Assembly (NCBI GenBank): GCA_964418325.1
Contig: CAYQLC010000005.1
Coordinates: forward strand, 10,089-74,088
Length of the DNA: 64,000 bases
Direction: 5' to 3'
Source: IMCC26077 sp964418325
GTDB taxonomy: Bacteria > Actinomycetota > Actinomycetes > Nanopelagicales > Nanopelagicaceae
How positions within the stretch are numbered: the stretch's first letter is position 1; every line of letters starts with the position of its first letter. The position numbers and the translations under genes are program-made. The notes under the pieces are model-generated. The model ran no database searches, was not told the DNA's origin, and saw nothing but the letters and a program-made list of their open reading frames with translations. This document shows, in pieces, positions 42,605 to 51,633 of this stretch.

Positions 42605-44005
42605 GTGAGTCGCGATCTCTATGACCTCATAGGCCTAGTTGCCGCCATCTGTTTCATTCTTGCCCTTAAAGGCTTGTCGCACCCGAAGAGCGCTCGACGT
42701 GGAAATCTAATTGGCGCTGCCGGCGCCACTATCGCAACCGTAATCGTCTTTTTCTATGGCGATGAATTGCCGCTGAAGAATCTCCCGCTGATTCTCGGCG
42801 CGATTGTTGTTGGTTTGATTATTGGAGTACCTGCTGCGCGCAGGGTGCAGCTTACGCAAATGCCACAGTTAGTAGCGCTCTTTAATGGCGTTGGTGGTGG
42901 CGCCGCTGCGCTGGTGGCAATAGTTGAGTATTTGAAGCTTGGTGAGGATGCAGCCGCTAGCGGCAAAGCGATAGGAGCAGCTGTTCTCATCGCAACCATT
43001 TTCACGGTTGTGGTTGGTACTACTTCGTTTACAGGATCAATCGTTACTTTCTTAAAACTGCAAGAGTTAATGACTACTCGACCGGTGATCTTCCCTGGTG
43101 GTCGATTCATCATCGCAGCGAATCTTGTCGCGATACTGGTCTGCAGTGGTTGGGTCTACTCTGCGGGCGATACGACATCAGTCATGGTTTTGATGGTGCT
43201 TTCGGCAATCTTCGGAGTGCTCTTTGTGCTACCCGTGGGTGGAGCAGATGTTCCGATTGTCATCTCACTCCTCAATGCATTCACTGGTCTGACCGTCGCT
43301 GCTAGTGGTTATGTCTTAGAGGCGACCTTATTGATTGTTGCTGGAACGCTTGTTGGCGCATCGGGAACTATCTTGACCCGTTTGATGGCAGAGGCGATGG
43401 GGCGCTCACTCTTTGGAACGCTTTTCGGTGCTTTCACTGCCACTGCAACCTCTGCAGGAGAGGCAGATACGCGTCCTGTTAAATCTGGCTCTGCCGAAGA
43501 TGTAGCAATTTTGCTCAACTATGCGCGCCGCGTCGTGATTGTTCCCGGATTTGGTCTTGCTGTTGCTCAGGCTCAACATACTGTTCGCGAATTAGCTGAC
43601 TTATTAACAGCTAAAGGCATCGATGTTGCCTACGGCATTCATCCTGTAGCCGGCCGCATGCCTGGACATATGAATGTGCTCCTCGCAGAGGCAAATGTTC
43701 CCTACGACCAACTGGTTGAGATGGACGAGATCAATCCGACCTTCCCACAGACCGATGTCTCAATAGTTATCGGAGCAAACGACGTAGTGAATCCAGCGGC
43801 AAAGACCACGCCTGGATGTCCCATCTATGGCATGCCGATTCTTGATGTTCAACAATCAGGAAATATCATCTTCTTGAAACGTTCTATGCGCCCAGGTTTT
43901 GCTGGAATCGAGAATGAACTTCTTTACGACCCCAAGACCACGCTGCTCTTTGGTGATGCAAAAGCATCATTAACAAAGGTGGTAAGCGCACTTAAGGCGC
44001 TTTGA
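42605..44005 (+). CDS. pntB: NAD(P) transhydrogenase beta subunit
   Basis: A 466-residue subunit: about nine membrane spans (domain II), then the soluble NADP(H) domain III from about residue 285 (VVIVPGFGLAVAQAQHTVRELADLL, YGIHPVAGRMPGHMNVLLAEANVPYD, and the C-terminal LLFGDAK). With the alpha subunits it uses proton flow inward to reduce NADP+ with NADH. In an organism with a proton-pumping rhodopsin this offers a direct path from light to NADPH (inference). GTG 42605. Confidence 0.97.
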   Translation: MSRDLYDLIGLVAAICFILALKGLSHPKSARRGNLIGAAGATIATVIVFFYGDELPLKNLPLILGAIVVGLIIGVPAARRVQLTQMPQLVALFNGVGGGAAALVAIVEYLKLGEDAAASGKAIGAAVLIATIFTVVVGTTSFTGSIVTFLKLQELMTTRPVIFPGGRFIIAANLVAILVCSGWVYSAGDTTSVMVLMVLSAIFGVLFVLPVGGADVPIVISLLNAFTGLTVAASGYVLEATLLIVAGTLVGASGTILTRLMAEAMGRSLFGTLFGAFTATATSAGEADTRPVKSGSAEDVAILLNYARRVVIVPGFGLAVAQAQHTVRELADLLTAKGIDVAYGIHPVAGRMPGHMNVLLAEANVPYDQLVEMDEINPTFPQTDVSIVIGANDVVNPAAKTTPGCPIYGMPILDVQQSGNIIFLKRSMRPGFAGIENELLYDPKTTLLFGDAKASLTKVVSALKAL

Positions 44006-44045
44006 TAACTCGCAGCGCGAACGCGATATTGGGTTACATCAAATC

Positions 44046-45086
44046 CTAAGACTCTTGGAGTTCCTCTGGAGTTCCATGAATCTTGTGAATATCGCTCGAG
44101 TTCATTTCACTGGGCCGTTTGATTGTAGGAATCCGCCCTAACTTTCCCTTTTGGAAGTCATCGAACGCTTGGAGAACTTCGCTCTTTGTATTCATAACAA
44201 ATGGACCCATCCATGCCACCGGTTCTTTGATTGGTTCGCCGCCGAGGATAAACACATCCATCTGAGGCATCCGTGACTCTTGTTTATCGTCAGCAGAGAT
44301 CACGATTGAATCACCCTCGCCATAACCGGGTCCGAATACGGTCATCTGCCCGGACTTCACAGGACGACGTTCTAGCCCCATCGTTCCAAAACCATTGAGC
44401 GTGTAGGCGAGTGCGTTGAAATCCTGACGCCATGGCAAACGCAATTGTGCACCGGGTGAAAGCGTTGCGTGAATAAGTGTGATCGGTGTGCGTGTACGCC
44501 CTGGACCTTTATGGCCGGCAACTTCACCAGCAATCACTCGAAGAAGAGCACCGCCATCGTGTGAGGCAAGGAGTGCAACATCGTTGGCGCGAACATCTTG
44601 ATAGGCAGGAGGCGCCCACTTCTGCGCTTTAGGAAGATTTACCCAGAGTTGGAAACCATGGAAAAGGCCACCACTAACGACTAAGTGCTCAGGTGGAGTT
44701 TCGATATGAAGAATTCCGGCTCCCGCAGTCATCCATTGAGTGTCGCCATTGGTGATGGTTCCGCCACCGCCATTACTATCCATGTGATCAAAGATCCCAT
44801 CGATAATGTAGGTGACTGTCTCAAAACCTCGATGCGGATGCCACGGCGTTCCTTTTGGTTCACCGGGTGCATAGTCAACTTCGCCCATTTGATCGAGGTG
44901 AATGAACGGGTCGAGCTCGGCAAGATCGATGCCAGCAAAAGCGCGTCGAACTGGAAAGCCCTCACCCTCGAAACCTTGGGGGGCAGTAGTCACTTGCTTG
45001 ACGGTGCGTGGACGGCTCTTCTCTGATGTTGGATTTACATCTACACGCGGGAGGATTGTGATGTCGGGAACGGTTACCGCTGGCAT
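44046..45086 (-). CDS. pirin-family protein
   Basis: A 346-residue bicupin. The N-terminal cupin has WHPHRGFETVTYIIDG and GILHIETPPE, which place the metal-binding His, His, His and Glu in the usual order. The C-terminal pirin domain runs from about residue 190. Bacterial pirins include quercetin dioxygenases and redox sensors; the substrate here is unknown. ATG 45086 has GGAGG 5 nt upstream. Confidence 0.92.
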   Translation of the reverse strand: MPAVTVPDITILPRVDVNPTSEKSRPRTVKQVTTAPQGFEGEGFPVRRAFAGIDLAELDPFIHLDQMGEVDYAPGEPKGTPWHPHRGFETVTYIIDGIFDHMDSNGGGGTITNGDTQWMTAGAGILHIETPPEHLVVSGGLFHGFQLWVNLPKAQKWAPPAYQDVRANDVALLASHDGGALLRVIAGEVAGHKGPGRTRTPITLIHATLSPGAQLRLPWRQDFNALAYTLNGFGTMGLERRPVKSGQMTVFGPGYGEGDSIVISADDKQESRMPQMDVFILGGEPIKEPVAWMGPFVMNTKSEVLQAFDDFQKGKLGRIPTIKRPSEMNSSDIHKIHGTPEELQES

Positions 45087-45108
45087 CTAAACCTCCTGTT
45101 GTTATCGC

Positions 45109-45135
45109 GTTCTAGCTGTTCTAGCCGTTCTGGAG
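45109..45135. repeat. degenerate 9-bp tandem repeat upstream of pirin gene
   Basis: GTTCTAGCT, GTTCTAGCC and GTTCTGGAG stand in tandem in the pirin-HNH spacer. The rest of this 207-bp spacer shows nothing I can name. Confidence 0.6.
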
Positions 45136-45293
45136 AGATTACTTCAGGGAACTCTCCACTTCCCACACTATATAACCATCAATCATCGCTGCGCATTCCC
45201 AAGTGATATGCCGTAGATAAAGCACCTAGCCTTCTCAACAACTATCCACCCCCACCTTCACTCTTGTCAGTGCGATAAAGAAATATCTCGCAC

Positions 45294-46799
45294 ATGAACT
45301 TCCTCGACCAACGCGTCTGCGATATCAAGAAATCGCGTCCTAGCGCCGAAAATCTCGTCGAACTTACCTCGCTCTCTCGATACGAACTCACCCCTGACGG
45401 TCGGGTAGAACTTCTTGCCGCGCTCGAGAAACATCTCTCTTGGCTCAATTCACATATCCATGAAGTGACTTACTTGATCTCACTCGACCAACCTGGCGCC
45501 CAATCTGGCGGAGCATTTGAAGGATTTGGCGCAAATGGTGCGGCTATAACCTCTGAAATTAATGACCAAGAGCGGGAAGAGATTGCCGCTGCCCTCCGTA
45601 TTAGTCCAAATACTGCTCAGCATCGCATTGATACAGCGACGTTACTCGTCCATCACCTACCAGAAACTACTCGAGCGCTTGCTGATGGATCGATTTCTTC
45701 CGCACACGCTACAACCATCGCTCGCGAGAGTGCGCCCCTAATTTATAGCGGAATTGATAAATCTATCATCGCCAAAATAGAGGCTAAGGCTCTAGCAAGT
45801 GCTGAATTCGCAACTCCTAATCAAATAGCGGTAGCAATGCGTAAAGCAGTTGCTCAAGCAAGACCTGAGGAATTAGAAGAGAGATTTGCCAGCGCTCGAG
45901 AAGAGCGGAAGGTGGTCTGTTATCCAGAGCGCGACGGTATGGCAACTATTTCAGCTCTCCTCACTGCCCCAGATGCTCGCTTAATAATGCGATCTCTTGA
46001 GTTGCGAATTCGAGATGTTAGATTGACGAAGAGTAATGAACTCAATGTAAAGAAAGGATCAGGTAAAGAAAGTTTCGGTAGCGCTGATCAACGTCGCGCT
46101 GATGCCTTTGTCGAATTCTTCACTCAAAGCGAAGAAACTTCTCAATCTACTGATGCAGCTTATTACGCCTACTCTGTGAGCTCCGGGAATCTCTCTAGCG
46201 CACTCGATTCATCAGGTACTTCAGGTACTTCAGGTACTTCAGAAGATCGCTCTAGCGATATCAATCCGAACGTATTCACCTCATCACATTCACCACTGAA
46301 GAAGAACCAAGAGAGAAACTCAGCTATGAGTATCAATGTCATAGTCGATCTACCCACATTGCTGGGCCTTGCAGATAATCCTGCTGAACTCAGCGGTTAC
46401 GGTCCGATTCCAGCAACTCTCGCTCGCGAGTTAGCATCGTCGAATCAATGGCGACGATTTATCACAGATCCCATATCCGGAGAGCTCCTTGATTTGGGGC
46501 GGGAGAAATACCAACCTCCTGCGGCATTGGCAGAATTTGTCGCTGCACGCGACAAAACTTGTCGATTCCCTGGTTGCCGAAGAGCGGCAGAATTAAGCGA
46601 TATAGACCATGCAATCCCCTGGGATGAGGGCGGTCTCACTAACCCAGAAAATCTGGGAGTCCTTTGTCGCCGGCACCATCGCCTCAAAACTCATGGCGGC
46701 TGGAAAATCGCGAGTAATAAAGATGGCTCATGTACCTGGACATCTCCATACGGAAAAAATTACTTCGTTCCCGCACGTCCAATCACCGAGGTTGCATAA
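45294..46799 (+). CDS. DUF222/HNH endonuclease protein (13E12 repeat family type)
   Basis: A 501-residue protein with an N-terminal DUF222 helical region and a C-terminal HNH domain: CRFPGCRRAAELSDIDHAIPWDEGG, then LGVLCRRHHRLKTHGGW. The His-Asn-His set and the two Cys pairs are present. An insert around residues 300-345 is Ser/Gly/Thr-rich and carries SGTSGTSGTS, encoded by a 9-bp tandem repeat. Relatives are multi-copy in mycobacteria (REP13E12) and other actinobacteria; a homing or mobile-element-linked nuclease is suspected, but the function is unproven. Ends 8 bp from paralogue 3 of the secreted family. Confidence 0.9.
   Translation: MNFLDQRVCDIKKSRPSAENLVELTSLSRYELTPDGRVELLAALEKHLSWLNSHIHEVTYLISLDQPGAQSGGAFEGFGANGAAITSEINDQEREEIAAALRISPNTAQHRIDTATLLVHHLPETTRALADGSISSAHATTIARESAPLIYSGIDKSIIAKIEAKALASAEFATPNQIAVAMRKAVAQARPEELEERFASAREERKVVCYPERDGMATISALLTAPDARLIMRSLELRIRDVRLTKSNELNVKKGSGKESFGSADQRRADAFVEFFTQSEETSQSTDAAYYAYSVSSGNLSSALDSSGTSGTSGTSEDRSSDINPNVFTSSHSPLKKNQERNSAMSINVIVDLPTLLGLADNPAELSGYGPIPATLARELASSNQWRRFITDPISGELLDLGREKYQPPAALAEFVAARDKTCRFPGCRRAAELSDIDHAIPWDEGGLTNPENLGVLCRRHHRLKTHGGWKIASNKDGSCTWTSPYGKNYFVPARPITEVA
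46212..46242 (+). repeat. 9-bp tandem repeat within HNH protein gene
   Basis: TCAGGTACT is repeated three times plus a partial copy, in frame, encoding SGT units in the low-complexity linker. Confidence 0.9.
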
Positions 46800-46807
46800 A
46801 GCAGGCG

Positions 46808-48550
46808 CTACTTCTCCAACTTTTTTGATACCTGCTTATATCCCTTTGGACACTTAGGGTTTACGCCGCGTGCAACCCAAGTTTTCCCACCCTTTGCACT
46901 GCACTTCACGACATAAGTCTTAACGCCGGCGCCGTTGGCCTGCTTGCCTGCACTTTGGTTTGACGGACTTCCAGAGCTATTTCCAGTAGAGGAGGAACTT
47001 CCACCGGATTGCACTAACTTCACTCGCAACTTAGGAGAGGAGAAGGTGAAATTTTCGGCTCGTAGGAAGAACCAGCCATCTTTCTCACCTACCTGCTCTT
47101 GGGCCGCAATTTCTTGGCCGTTCTCCGAAACTATGGAGACTGTCGCCTTCACCGGCACATTCTTGGCGAAACCATAAATAGCCCTAGCTGCATCAGCCCT
47201 GATAGTTAAATCGTATGTACCACGGAATTTCTCAGATCCAGATGGCTTGTAATGTGGCGCACCTACCTGATATTCCAACGATTGAGTCTGCTGATTGAAG
47301 GTAGGAGGCCCGGGTACGTAAGCAGTGGCGTTACTGGTGACAATTCCATCGACTTGATCGTCGCGGGATGCAAAACGGGGATCTGAACCTTCATTTGATG
47401 CTTTGAAATACCATTGCGTTGTCAGTGCAGCAGCAGTGTCTTTGACAATCGGAATCCATGCCTTCAGTACATCAAAATCTCTACTACTAGCAAGGTGAGC
47501 CACATCCCACTGATTAGGATCGGAAACGCCATACATCTTGCCCACGCTGGGGAATCCACCTCGATAGTAACGCTGCAATTCAGGTGAGAGGTTTGCCCAA
47601 GAACTCTTTCCATAAAGGACCGGAACAGCAACCGGCTCACCAGAGACATCCAAAACTATGGCGCTTCCCGACGTGGATTTGTTAAGAGTGAAAGAGGGCT
47701 TACTCAAGCGACCATAGAACCAATTAGAGGGCGCCTTTGGAAAACGAATGGAGACGCCAAATGACGTTCCATCCATAGGGAATGATTCTCGCAGCGCACA
47801 TTTGCTCTGACTGTTCGTGGCACAGCCTCCACCAACAATCGCATCAAGGCCGTTGCCATCAGCTGTGACCAATTGATAATTACCACTCTTCATGGACGTT
47901 GCATAGAGCGCAACGGTGTACTCATTAAATTGAAATGTTGGTGTGGATGAAGCTGAGCTGCGCTGACCTTTTCCTCGAGTGGAAACAAAGAGCGTGTAGC
48001 TATCGCCTCCCGAAGAATTTTTAATCCCTGGTATCTGCCAAAGCGATGGTGGGCCACCACTTGGCAATCCCAGCGCGCTATCGCCCACGAAGTCTGTCGG
48101 ACCAGCAGCAGGAATACTCTCAATATATTTTCCGGAAACTTTTCCAGTTGGTGTTTTTGCGTAAACCTCTTGTATGCAATACAGATCGCTCTCTGATTTA
48201 CATGGCTGCAGGATTGCAAAAACGCTGAAATTCTTCGTGTTCGTGCAGGCTGGATCTTGGAGATTCTTACAGTAAAGCTTGGCGCCAGAGGCTTGTGTTC
48301 CATCAGGGTTTGAATTGACGTTGGTATCACCTAGACCAGATGCATAGCTAAGTGCGGCTTGTGAATCATCGAAAATTACCCCTACGCCGTTAGCGCCATT
48401 TTCGCCATTAAATGCGGGGAGTAAGAAAGTCTTCGGATCATCAGAGGTAGCAGCGCCGGCAAAATGAGCTGAGGTAGCGGGAAGTGAGATGGCGAGCAAA
48501 AGCGCGAGCAATTTTTGACAAATAGAAATGAAAGCCCGTGAGCGCTCCAT
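46808..48550 (-). CDS. large secreted protein of unknown function, paralogue 3 of 3
   Basis: A 580-residue relative of the proteins at 560-2311 and 7401-9218. The signal peptide covers residues 1-33 (LLALLLAISLPATSAHFAGA). The Cys patch reads LYCKNLQDPACTNTK, then PCKSESDLYC. The Trp/Gly motif is PSNWFYGRLSKPS. The segment TYDLTIRADAARAIYGF...FTFSSPKLRVKLVQSG aligns well with both other copies. The tail is a longer version (VVKCSAKGG...NPKCPKGYKQ). ATG 48550 follows a TACAGT box by 6 nt. An assembly gap begins 52 bp upstream. Function unknown. Confidence 0.85.
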   Translation of the reverse strand: MERSRAFISICQKLLALLLAISLPATSAHFAGAATSDDPKTFLLPAFNGENGANGVGVIFDDSQAALSYASGLGDTNVNSNPDGTQASGAKLYCKNLQDPACTNTKNFSVFAILQPCKSESDLYCIQEVYAKTPTGKVSGKYIESIPAAGPTDFVGDSALGLPSGGPPSLWQIPGIKNSSGGDSYTLFVSTRGKGQRSSASSTPTFQFNEYTVALYATSMKSGNYQLVTADGNGLDAIVGGGCATNSQSKCALRESFPMDGTSFGVSIRFPKAPSNWFYGRLSKPSFTLNKSTSGSAIVLDVSGEPVAVPVLYGKSSWANLSPELQRYYRGGFPSVGKMYGVSDPNQWDVAHLASSRDFDVLKAWIPIVKDTAAALTTQWYFKASNEGSDPRFASRDDQVDGIVTSNATAYVPGPPTFNQQTQSLEYQVGAPHYKPSGSEKFRGTYDLTIRADAARAIYGFAKNVPVKATVSIVSENGQEIAAQEQVGEKDGWFFLRAENFTFSSPKLRVKLVQSGGSSSSTGNSSGSPSNQSAGKQANGAGVKTYVVKCSAKGGKTWVARGVNPKCPKGYKQVSKKLEK

Positions 48551-48556
48551 ACCTAC

Positions 48557-48562
48557 ACTGTA
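48557..48562 (-). promoter_or_regulatory. putative -10 box (TACAGT), leaderless
   Basis: It lies 6 nt before ATG 48550 on the minus strand. Confidence 0.4.
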
Positions 48563-48602
48563 GAACTGGAGTCAGGACAATTCCAGAGACAACTCAGGCA
48601 AA

Positions 48603-48702
48603 NNNNNNNNNNNNNNNNNNNNNNNNNNNNNNNNNNNNNNNNNNNNNNNNNNNNNNNNNNNNNNNNNNNNNNNNNNNNNNNNNNNNNNNNNNNNNNNNNN
48701 NN
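48603..48702. other. assembly gap (100 N) downstream of smpB
   Basis: 100 N. The flanks show no shared repeat. ssrA (tmRNA) often follows smpB, and none is visible elsewhere in the window, so it could lie here. Confidence 0.99.
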
Positions 48703-48710
48703 AGCTTGCT

Positions 48711-49181
48711 CTATTCATTACGATTCTTTGCCGATAACGCTCGTGCAATATCTCGCCCAGCTTCGCGCTCTTTAAGCGCCTCGCGCTTGTCGTGCGCTTT
48801 CTTGCCGCGGGCGAGCGCTAACTCAACTTTTACTTTGCCATTAGAAAAATAAATAGACAGTGGCACCAATGTGGTACCCCCCTCTTTTACCTTTCCCATC
48901 AGACGGCTGAGTTCGCGCTTGTGCATGAGAAGTTTTCTATTCCGTCGCGGTGGGTGGTTATTCCAACTGCCCTCAAAGTACTCAGGAATGTGAACGCCTT
49001 GCAGCCAGAGTTCACCATCATCGAACATTGCAAAGCCATCAACTAGAGAGGCTCGACCAGCCCGAAGCGACTTCACCTCAGTTCCCGAGAGCACAATCCC
49101 ACACTCAAAGACATCATCAATGATGTAGTCATGACGCGCCTTTTTGTTTTGGGCGATTAACTTCTTGCCTGCCTCTTTCAT
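48711..49181 (-). CDS. smpB: SsrA-binding protein SmpB
   Basis: A 156-residue tmRNA partner for rescue of stalled ribosomes. NKKARHDYIIDDVFECGIVLSGTEVKSLRAGRASLVDGFA is the family start, and the C-terminal GKKAHDKREALKEREAGRDIARAL is the decoding-site tail. ATG 49181 with GGGGAG 6 nt upstream is preferred over TTG two codons earlier. The stop is 8 bp from an assembly gap. Confidence 0.97.
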   Translation of the reverse strand: MKEAGKKLIAQNKKARHDYIIDDVFECGIVLSGTEVKSLRAGRASLVDGFAMFDDGELWLQGVHIPEYFEGSWNNHPPRRNRKLLMHKRELSRLMGKVKEGGTTLVPLSIYFSNGKVKVELALARGKKAHDKREALKEREAGRDIARALSAKNRNE

Positions 49182-49183
49182 GA

Positions 49184-50296
49184 TCAACTCCCCTTAACTG
49201 GGTCGCTGATTGCATTCAACGCTTTGAGAATCTCAAGACTACGTTCAACTGATTCACGTTCAGAGGCGCTGATATCAGGGGTAATTCCGCGCTTATCGAT
49301 AAAGCGGCCCGAAGGTGTTCGAAACTTGCCTACTGTCGTCTCCAGACTAGCTCCATTACTTAACGTGACACTCTCTTGCACCGAGCCTTTACCGAAAGTG
49401 CGCGTTCCTATCACTACGCCACGATTTCTATCCTGGAATGCACCCGCTACAACTTCAGCGGAGCTAGCAGTGTTCTCATTAACAATCACAGTTAGTGGCA
49501 CGTTTATTGGTTTTGCATTAGCTGCTTCAATGGCAATTCGCTTTCCGCTACCTCGATCGTATGAAACTAATAGACCTGAACGAATAAATAGTTGAACAAA
49601 ATCAGTAGCAGCAGATAAAACACCGCCCGGATTATCTCGAAGATCAATTACAATTCCTTTTTTATATTGAACTTTCGATAATCCTTCGAGAGCATCATCA
49701 GCGACTTGTTCGCTAAATGCCTCCACTTTTATCAGCGCAACTCCCTCTGCTAATTCTGTAACACGGACATCAGGTATCGCAATGTTCTCTCGTACCAACG
49801 TAAAGTCATTATCTAATCCATTGCGAAGTACCTTGATATCAAATTTTGAACCTGATTTGCCACGTAACGCAGCAACTGTTGTTGGAAGATCGGCTGACGA
49901 GAAATCTTTGCCATCAATCAGTGCGATGACATCGCCAACCTTGAGCCCTGCTTGATCAGCAATCGAACCAGCTTTCACGCCGGCAATCTCGGTACCGCCG
50001 CCATTTCCCGGACGCAGCCATATGCCAATACCGCTGTAGCGCCCATCGAGCTCGTCTTCTTGCGCAGCAACTTGGTTAGCATCTCGATAGTTCGACCAAC
50101 GATCGCCAGAGGCTCGCAGCATTCCTTCAATCGCTGCCCGTTCTAATTCACTCGGTGAAATCTTCTGCTCAGCCGCGATCTGCTCGAGCGCTTGGTCCAC
50201 AGAGGAACCTTGAGAATTGGTGAAAAAGCCCATGCCAAAGGAGGCAATCATCAACGCTAGGACGATTGCCATCGCTTGGAGTTGCGACTTGTTCAT
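49184..50296 (-). CDS. S41-family C-terminal processing protease
   Basis: A 370-residue, membrane-anchored or secreted serine protease. The N-terminal hydrophobic segment (residues 8-27) acts as signal or anchor. A PDZ domain lies at about residues 80-170 (YSGIGIWLRP, AGLKVGDVIALIDG). The catalytic Ser is in NENTASSAEVVAGAF and the Lys in FGKGSVQ. Two CTP family hallmarks are the GGxL-like NPGGVLSAA and the C-terminal ITPDI. It lies between ftsX and smpB, as in many actinobacteria. Confidence 0.95.
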   Translation of the reverse strand: MNKSQLQAMAIVLALMIASFGMGFFTNSQGSSVDQALEQIAAEQKISPSELERAAIEGMLRASGDRWSNYRDANQVAAQEDELDGRYSGIGIWLRPGNGGGTEIAGVKAGSIADQAGLKVGDVIALIDGKDFSSADLPTTVAALRGKSGSKFDIKVLRNGLDNDFTLVRENIAIPDVRVTELAEGVALIKVEAFSEQVADDALEGLSKVQYKKGIVIDLRDNPGGVLSAATDFVQLFIRSGLLVSYDRGSGKRIAIEAANAKPINVPLTVIVNENTASSAEVVAGAFQDRNRGVVIGTRTFGKGSVQESVTLSNGASLETTVGKFRTPSGRFIDKRGITPDISASERESVERSLEILKALNAISDPVKGS

Positions 50297-50577
50297 GAAC
50301 CAATTCTACGGGCTCTCCAACCGCCCTAAATGTTTGATAAATCGGTGAAATTAGCGGTTCTTATCGAGATGGTCTCTTTTATAGACGTCTAAAAAGGTTT
50401 TAGAAGGAGGTGCGATTTCTGGTTCGAGCAGGAGCTGTGTACTTGCTTGAAGAGGAGCTGTGTACTTGCTTGAAGAGGAGCTGTGTACTTGCTTGAAGAG
50501 GAGCTGTGTACTTGCTTGAAGAGGAGCTCTGAATTGATTTGTTGCAGGTACATATTCTGCACTGTCAGTACTTCAGA
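50297..50577. other. ftsX-S41 intergenic region with tandem array
   Basis: A 281-bp spacer, long for this genome. It holds the 23-bp repeat at 50430-50528; I see no gene, tRNA or terminator in the remainder. Confidence 0.6.
50430..50528. repeat. four perfect 23-bp tandem repeats plus a partial copy
   Basis: The unit starts AGGAGCTGTG and ends TTGCTTGAAG; copies are at 50430-50452, 50453-50475, 50476-50498 and 50499-50521, with 7 bp of a fifth. There are no mismatches and no spacers, so it is a minisatellite rather than a CRISPR array. Confidence 0.97.
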
Positions 50578-51480
50578 TTAAACCTTTACGAAGCGACGCA
50601 GGGTGATAAGGGATGCCAGCGAAGCAACAAAGAGTCCGACGGCGAGAAGTTGAAGTGAAGCTATCCAAACTGCATCCCACCCGAAGAATCGGGTGAAGGT
50701 AAGAAGTGGCGCGACTCGTTGATCGATAAGTACTTTGAATCCCGAGAGCAAGCCCAGTGCAACAGCCCAGCCGAAAATTGCCGAGAAGATACTTTCTAAT
50801 AGGAACGGAAGTTGGATTGAGAAACTAGATGCACCAACAAGTTTCATTACTCCAGTCTCGCGTCGTCGATTGAACGCGGCGATCCTAATGGTATTAGAAA
50901 TCAAAAGCGCTGCAGTTAGTACCGAGATTAATCCGATAAATAGCGCACCATTTCTCAGAACATTTAGTAACCTGAAGAATTTCTCGAGAATTGCTCGTTG
51001 ATCCTGAACTACATCTACTCCCGGCCTTCCCGAGAAAGCGCTTTGGATGACGGCGAATTGGGTGGGGTCTTTTAGCTTGACCCGAAATGATTCAGGGAGT
51101 TGATCTGGCGTCACGTTCTGAGCGATGGCTGAATCTTTAAATCTCTCCTGGAATCTTTTAAAGGCATCGGCTTGAGATTCGTAATAGACATTTTGTACAA
51201 CAGGGATGGCTTTAAGATCTTGTTCGATCTGCTCTTTTTGGGGAATAGTAATCTTTCCCGCAGAGCATGATGGCGATTCCGACAGATCTCCACAGAGATA
51301 TATTGATACCTCGATCTTGTCATACCAATAATCTTTCATCACGCTCACTTGAGCATTTGAAAGTAATCCGAATCCAAGAAGAGAAAGCGATGTCGCTACG
51401 GTGACGATGACAGCAAATGTCATGGTGAGGTTTCTGCGCAGGCCGATACCGACCTCCGACATAACAAACCTTGCTCTCAT
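50578..51480 (-). CDS. ftsX: cell division protein FtsX
   Basis: A 300-residue membrane protein with four spans: one near the N-terminus (residues ~22-43), then three in the C-terminal half. The large extracellular loop contains two Cys (CGDLSESPSC), which could form a disulfide. The cytosolic RRRETGVMKLVGAS motif is the FtsX signature. With FtsE it controls peptidoglycan hydrolases at the septum. Confidence 0.96.
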   Translation of the reverse strand: MRARFVMSEVGIGLRRNLTMTFAVIVTVATSLSLLGFGLLSNAQVSVMKDYWYDKIEVSIYLCGDLSESPSCSAGKITIPQKEQIEQDLKAIPVVQNVYYESQADAFKRFQERFKDSAIAQNVTPDQLPESFRVKLKDPTQFAVIQSAFSGRPGVDVVQDQRAILEKFFRLLNVLRNGALFIGLISVLTAALLISNTIRIAAFNRRRETGVMKLVGASSFSIQLPFLLESIFSAIFGWAVALGLLSGFKVLIDQRVAPLLTFTRFFGWDAVWIASLQLLAVGLFVASLASLITLRRFVKV

Positions 51481-51503
51481 CTCCTGCTCCTAACTAACTG
51501 CCT

Positions 51504-51631
51504 TGCTCTGCTCTGCTNNNNNNNNNNNNNNNNNNNNNNNNNNNNNNNNNNNNNNNNNNNNNNNNNNNNNNNNNNNNNNNNNNNNNNNNNNNNNNNNNNN
51601 NNNNNNNNNNNNNNNNNTGCTCTGCTCTGCT
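51504..51631. repeat. 5-bp repeat (TGCTC) between ftsX and ftsE, interrupted by gap
   Basis: TGCTCTGCTCTGCT is present on both sides of the gap (51504-51517 and 51618-51631). The right copy ends 2 bp from the ftsE stop. ftsE and ftsX normally overlap or lie a few bases apart, so this spacer is unusual. Confidence 0.85.
51518..51617. other. assembly gap (100 N) between ftsX and ftsE
   Basis: 100 N with identical flanks, so the true distance is unknown and may be shorter than shown. Confidence 0.99.
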
Positions 51632-51633
51632 GC

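Noticed and set aside
48551..48710. tmRNA (ssrA) next to smpB
   Set aside because: No tmRNA ends or tag sequence are visible on either side of the gap; it might lie in the gap but cannot be claimed.
50430..50528. Possible CRISPR array (regular 23-bp repeats)
   Set aside because: Units are contiguous with no spacers and no cas genes occur in the window; it is a tandem minisatellite.
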